From assembly GCF_024584435.1 (NCBI RefSeq), contig NZ_CP102197.1, forward strand, positions 1,922,001 through 1,986,000: a DNA stretch of 64,000 nt, written 5' to 3'. The position numbers and the translations under genes are program-made. Each line of letters begins with the position of its first letter. The first letter of the stretch is position 1. Positions 62,612 through 64,000 of the stretch are shown one piece after another. The notes under the pieces are model-generated. The model was not told where the DNA came from. It made no database searches and saw only the letters and a list, made by a program, of their open reading frames with translations. Origin of the DNA: Schaalia odontolytica (GTDB lineage: Bacteria > Actinomycetota > Actinomycetes > Actinomycetales > Actinomycetaceae).

Positions 62612-64000
62612 GTCCTGACCTCCTCGATGATGAGGGCCCCCGCACTTGGATGCATCAGGGAGCCAAGCATGTGTCTGATCGTAATAGCTAGGAGTGCAAT
62701 CAGCGCAATCACGATGACTGCGACAACGACCGCGCGGATGATCTGCCTGGATACTGGGACGGGTGGGGCAACGACGCTGCGCGAGTAGGCCGTCTTGGTC
62801 GGCGGCTGAGTCTGCTGCGCGGAGCGGGCATCAAGCTCGTGCCAGCGGCGCCCCCGCGCCTTCTTCGGCTGCTGCTCGTAGACGGAGCGGCGCGGACGCG
62901 TGGACGCCTTCTGTCCGCGCGGCTGAGGGACGGTGCCGTACACGCGCGGAGTCGACCCCGTGGATGCACGTGCAGCCTTCGGTCCCGACGCGCCCTTCGC
63001 GCGGTGGTCGTGGGTCACCGGTGCGGGCTGAGAGGTGGGCCGAGGGATGGGCGGGGACGCCTGTCGGGTCGATTGGCGTTGCGCCTGCCCCGCCTCACGT
63101 CGTTTGCGGGCGTCGCGCAGCTCGCGTGCGCGCTGTTCCTCTTCGCGGGCGACCTGGGCGCGCCGCCGCTCCTCGGCGACGTCTTCGGCCTGGCGGTGCT
63201 CCGCGCGCTGACGCAGACGCTCGGCCAGTGCGGCCCGCCGATCAGCGGGCGTGTTGGCCGTCGCCGAGGCGGGCGCGCGCGAGGCCGGGGGTGTCGGGAT
63301 GGGAGCGGGTCGGGGCGCCGGGGACGAGGCCTGCGCGCTGCCGCGGGCATCGGCTGACGTCGGGTGCTTGGCGGCGTCGGCCGCGCGTGCGGGAGCCGAG
63401 GGGGCCGCCGCCTTCGTCGGACGGGGAGCCGGGGTCGGCGAGGGAACCGGATCCGAGGCCGGAACGGGGGCCGCCGCGGTGGGTCGGGGCGCTGGTTTCG
63501 GTGCAGGGGTGGGGGTTGGGACGGGCGCCGGAGACGTGGGGGTGACGGCGCCGTGGCGACCCGTGGAGGTGAGCGAGCGAACGGCGCCAGACGGCTGCTG
63601 CCCGTGAGCGCCGCCACCGGGGTGCAGGCGGCGCACCCTGGTGGGTGCCGAGTCAGGCTCGACGCGAGAGGGCACCTCGGCCTCGTCGAGGATGCGGGGG
63701 ACCGACGCGTGTCGTCCCGTGATCGGGATCGGCGCGGAGGAGGGGGCGATCGTGGTTGCCTCGTCGATGACGGACAGAGCGTGGCGACCCGTGTGGGAGC
63801 GCACGGCCGGGGTCAGGCCCGACGGCGGCGCCAGCATCTCGTCGGGCAGCGTACGGCGCGTCAGGTGACGCACGGGGGCGACGATCGGGACGGAGGGCTG
63901 CACGGGCGTGCGGACCTCCGTGGTGCGCTGGGCGGCCTTGGGGAGCGGCAGCGGGCGCGGAGTGACGGAGATGCCCATCGCCTTGGCCGCGCTGGCGATC
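62584..64000 (-). CDS. Pro/Ala-rich membrane protein upstream of pknB, N-terminus outside window
   Basis: At least 464 residues; the frame is open to base 64000, so the true start may lie beyond the edge (first internal ATG at 63978). Residues about 120-250 are Pro/Ala/Thr/Ser-rich, with the recurrent TGRHA motif. They are followed by a charged coiled coil (ADRRAALAERLRQRAEHRQA region), a basic linker and a C-terminal helix (IIRAVVVAVIVIALIALLAI). In actinobacteria this slot holds pknA, pbpA or rodA, but no such domain is visible in the part seen. Possibly a C-terminal tail of a larger protein. Confidence 0.6.
   Translation of the reverse strand, partial: IASAAKAMGISVTPRPLPLPKAAQRTTEVRTPVQPSVPIVAPVRHLTRRTLPDEMLAPPSGLTPAVRSHTGRHALSVIDEATTIAPSSAPIPITGRHASVPRILDEAEVPSRVEPDSAPTRVRRLHPGGGAHGQQPSGAVRSLTSTGRHGAVTPTSPAPVPTPTPAPKPAPRPTAAAPVPASDPVPSPTPAPRPTKAAAPSAPARAADAAKHPTSADARGSAQASSPAPRPAPIPTPPASRAPASATANTPADRRAALAERLRQRAEHRQAEDVAEERRRAQVAREEEQRARELRDARKRREAGQAQRQSTRQASPPIPRPTSQPAPVTHDHRAKGASGPKAARASTGSTPRVYGTVPQPRGQKASTRPRRSVYEQQPKKARGRRWHELDARSAQQTQPPTKTAYSRSVVAPPVPVSRQIIRAVVVAVIVIALIALLAITIRHMLGSLMHPSAGALIIEEVRTWQSPWPTV

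Overview
The window is high-GC Actinomycetota DNA, most like the Actinomyces/Schaalia group. This is inferred from gene content and order: NUDIX–DUF6049–murJ, crgA–DUF881–class E sortase–pabA–pknB, GC-rich codon use, and start codons that often sit a few bases behind a TANNNT -10 box. No database search was possible. Many of the genes (murJ, pcnA, rpsF-ssb-rpsR-rplI, dnaB, ppiA, crgA, pabA, pknB) lie close to the replication origin in other actinobacteria, so the window is probably origin-proximal but rearranged.

Layout. 0–12.8 kb: envelope and information genes: murJ (cut by the left edge), DUF6049 protein, NUDIX hydrolase, CCA-adding enzyme, 6-phosphogluconate dehydrogenase, bifunctional penicillin-binding protein, and the rpsF-ssb-rpsR-rplI operon. 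13–18 kb: MATE exporter, a cluster of DnaA-box-like motifs, dnaB, RarD-type transporter, a small membrane protein and a cold shock protein. 18–23 kb: a siderophore-type iron ABC importer whose permease carries a frameshift, divergent from an MFS exporter. 23–27 kb: a 5'-nucleotidase and an ECF importer with a fused S-A-A subunit plus EcfT, then tRNA-Leu(CAG).

27.1–36.9 kb is the accessory region. A mobile segment carries a CmtR/CadA-type metal resistance pair, a coupled rep–mobC–relaxase–coiled-coil operon and the C-terminal part of a serine recombinase. It is flanked by two diverged copies of the same chromosomal stretch (tRNA-Leu 3' end, intergenic DNA, 5' end of a luciferase-like monooxygenase gene). 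The left monooxygenase copy is broken at codon 83; the right copy is whole.

37–50 kb: SLC13 transporter with an unusual histidine kinase and a receiver-only regulator, nitroreductase and hydrolase with back-to-back overlapping promoters, lipoprotein, a repeat-rich stretch with an excalibur-domain remnant, a TacT/TacA-type toxin–antitoxin pair, and a MacB-type ABC ATPase/FtsX permease. 50–64 kb: HAD phosphatase, several small membrane proteins, a mycosin-like protease behind a frameshifted small gene, ppiA, rhomboid protease, DUF364 protein, crgA, DUF881–sortase–small membrane protein–pabA, pknB and a partial Pro/Ala-rich membrane protein running off the right edge.
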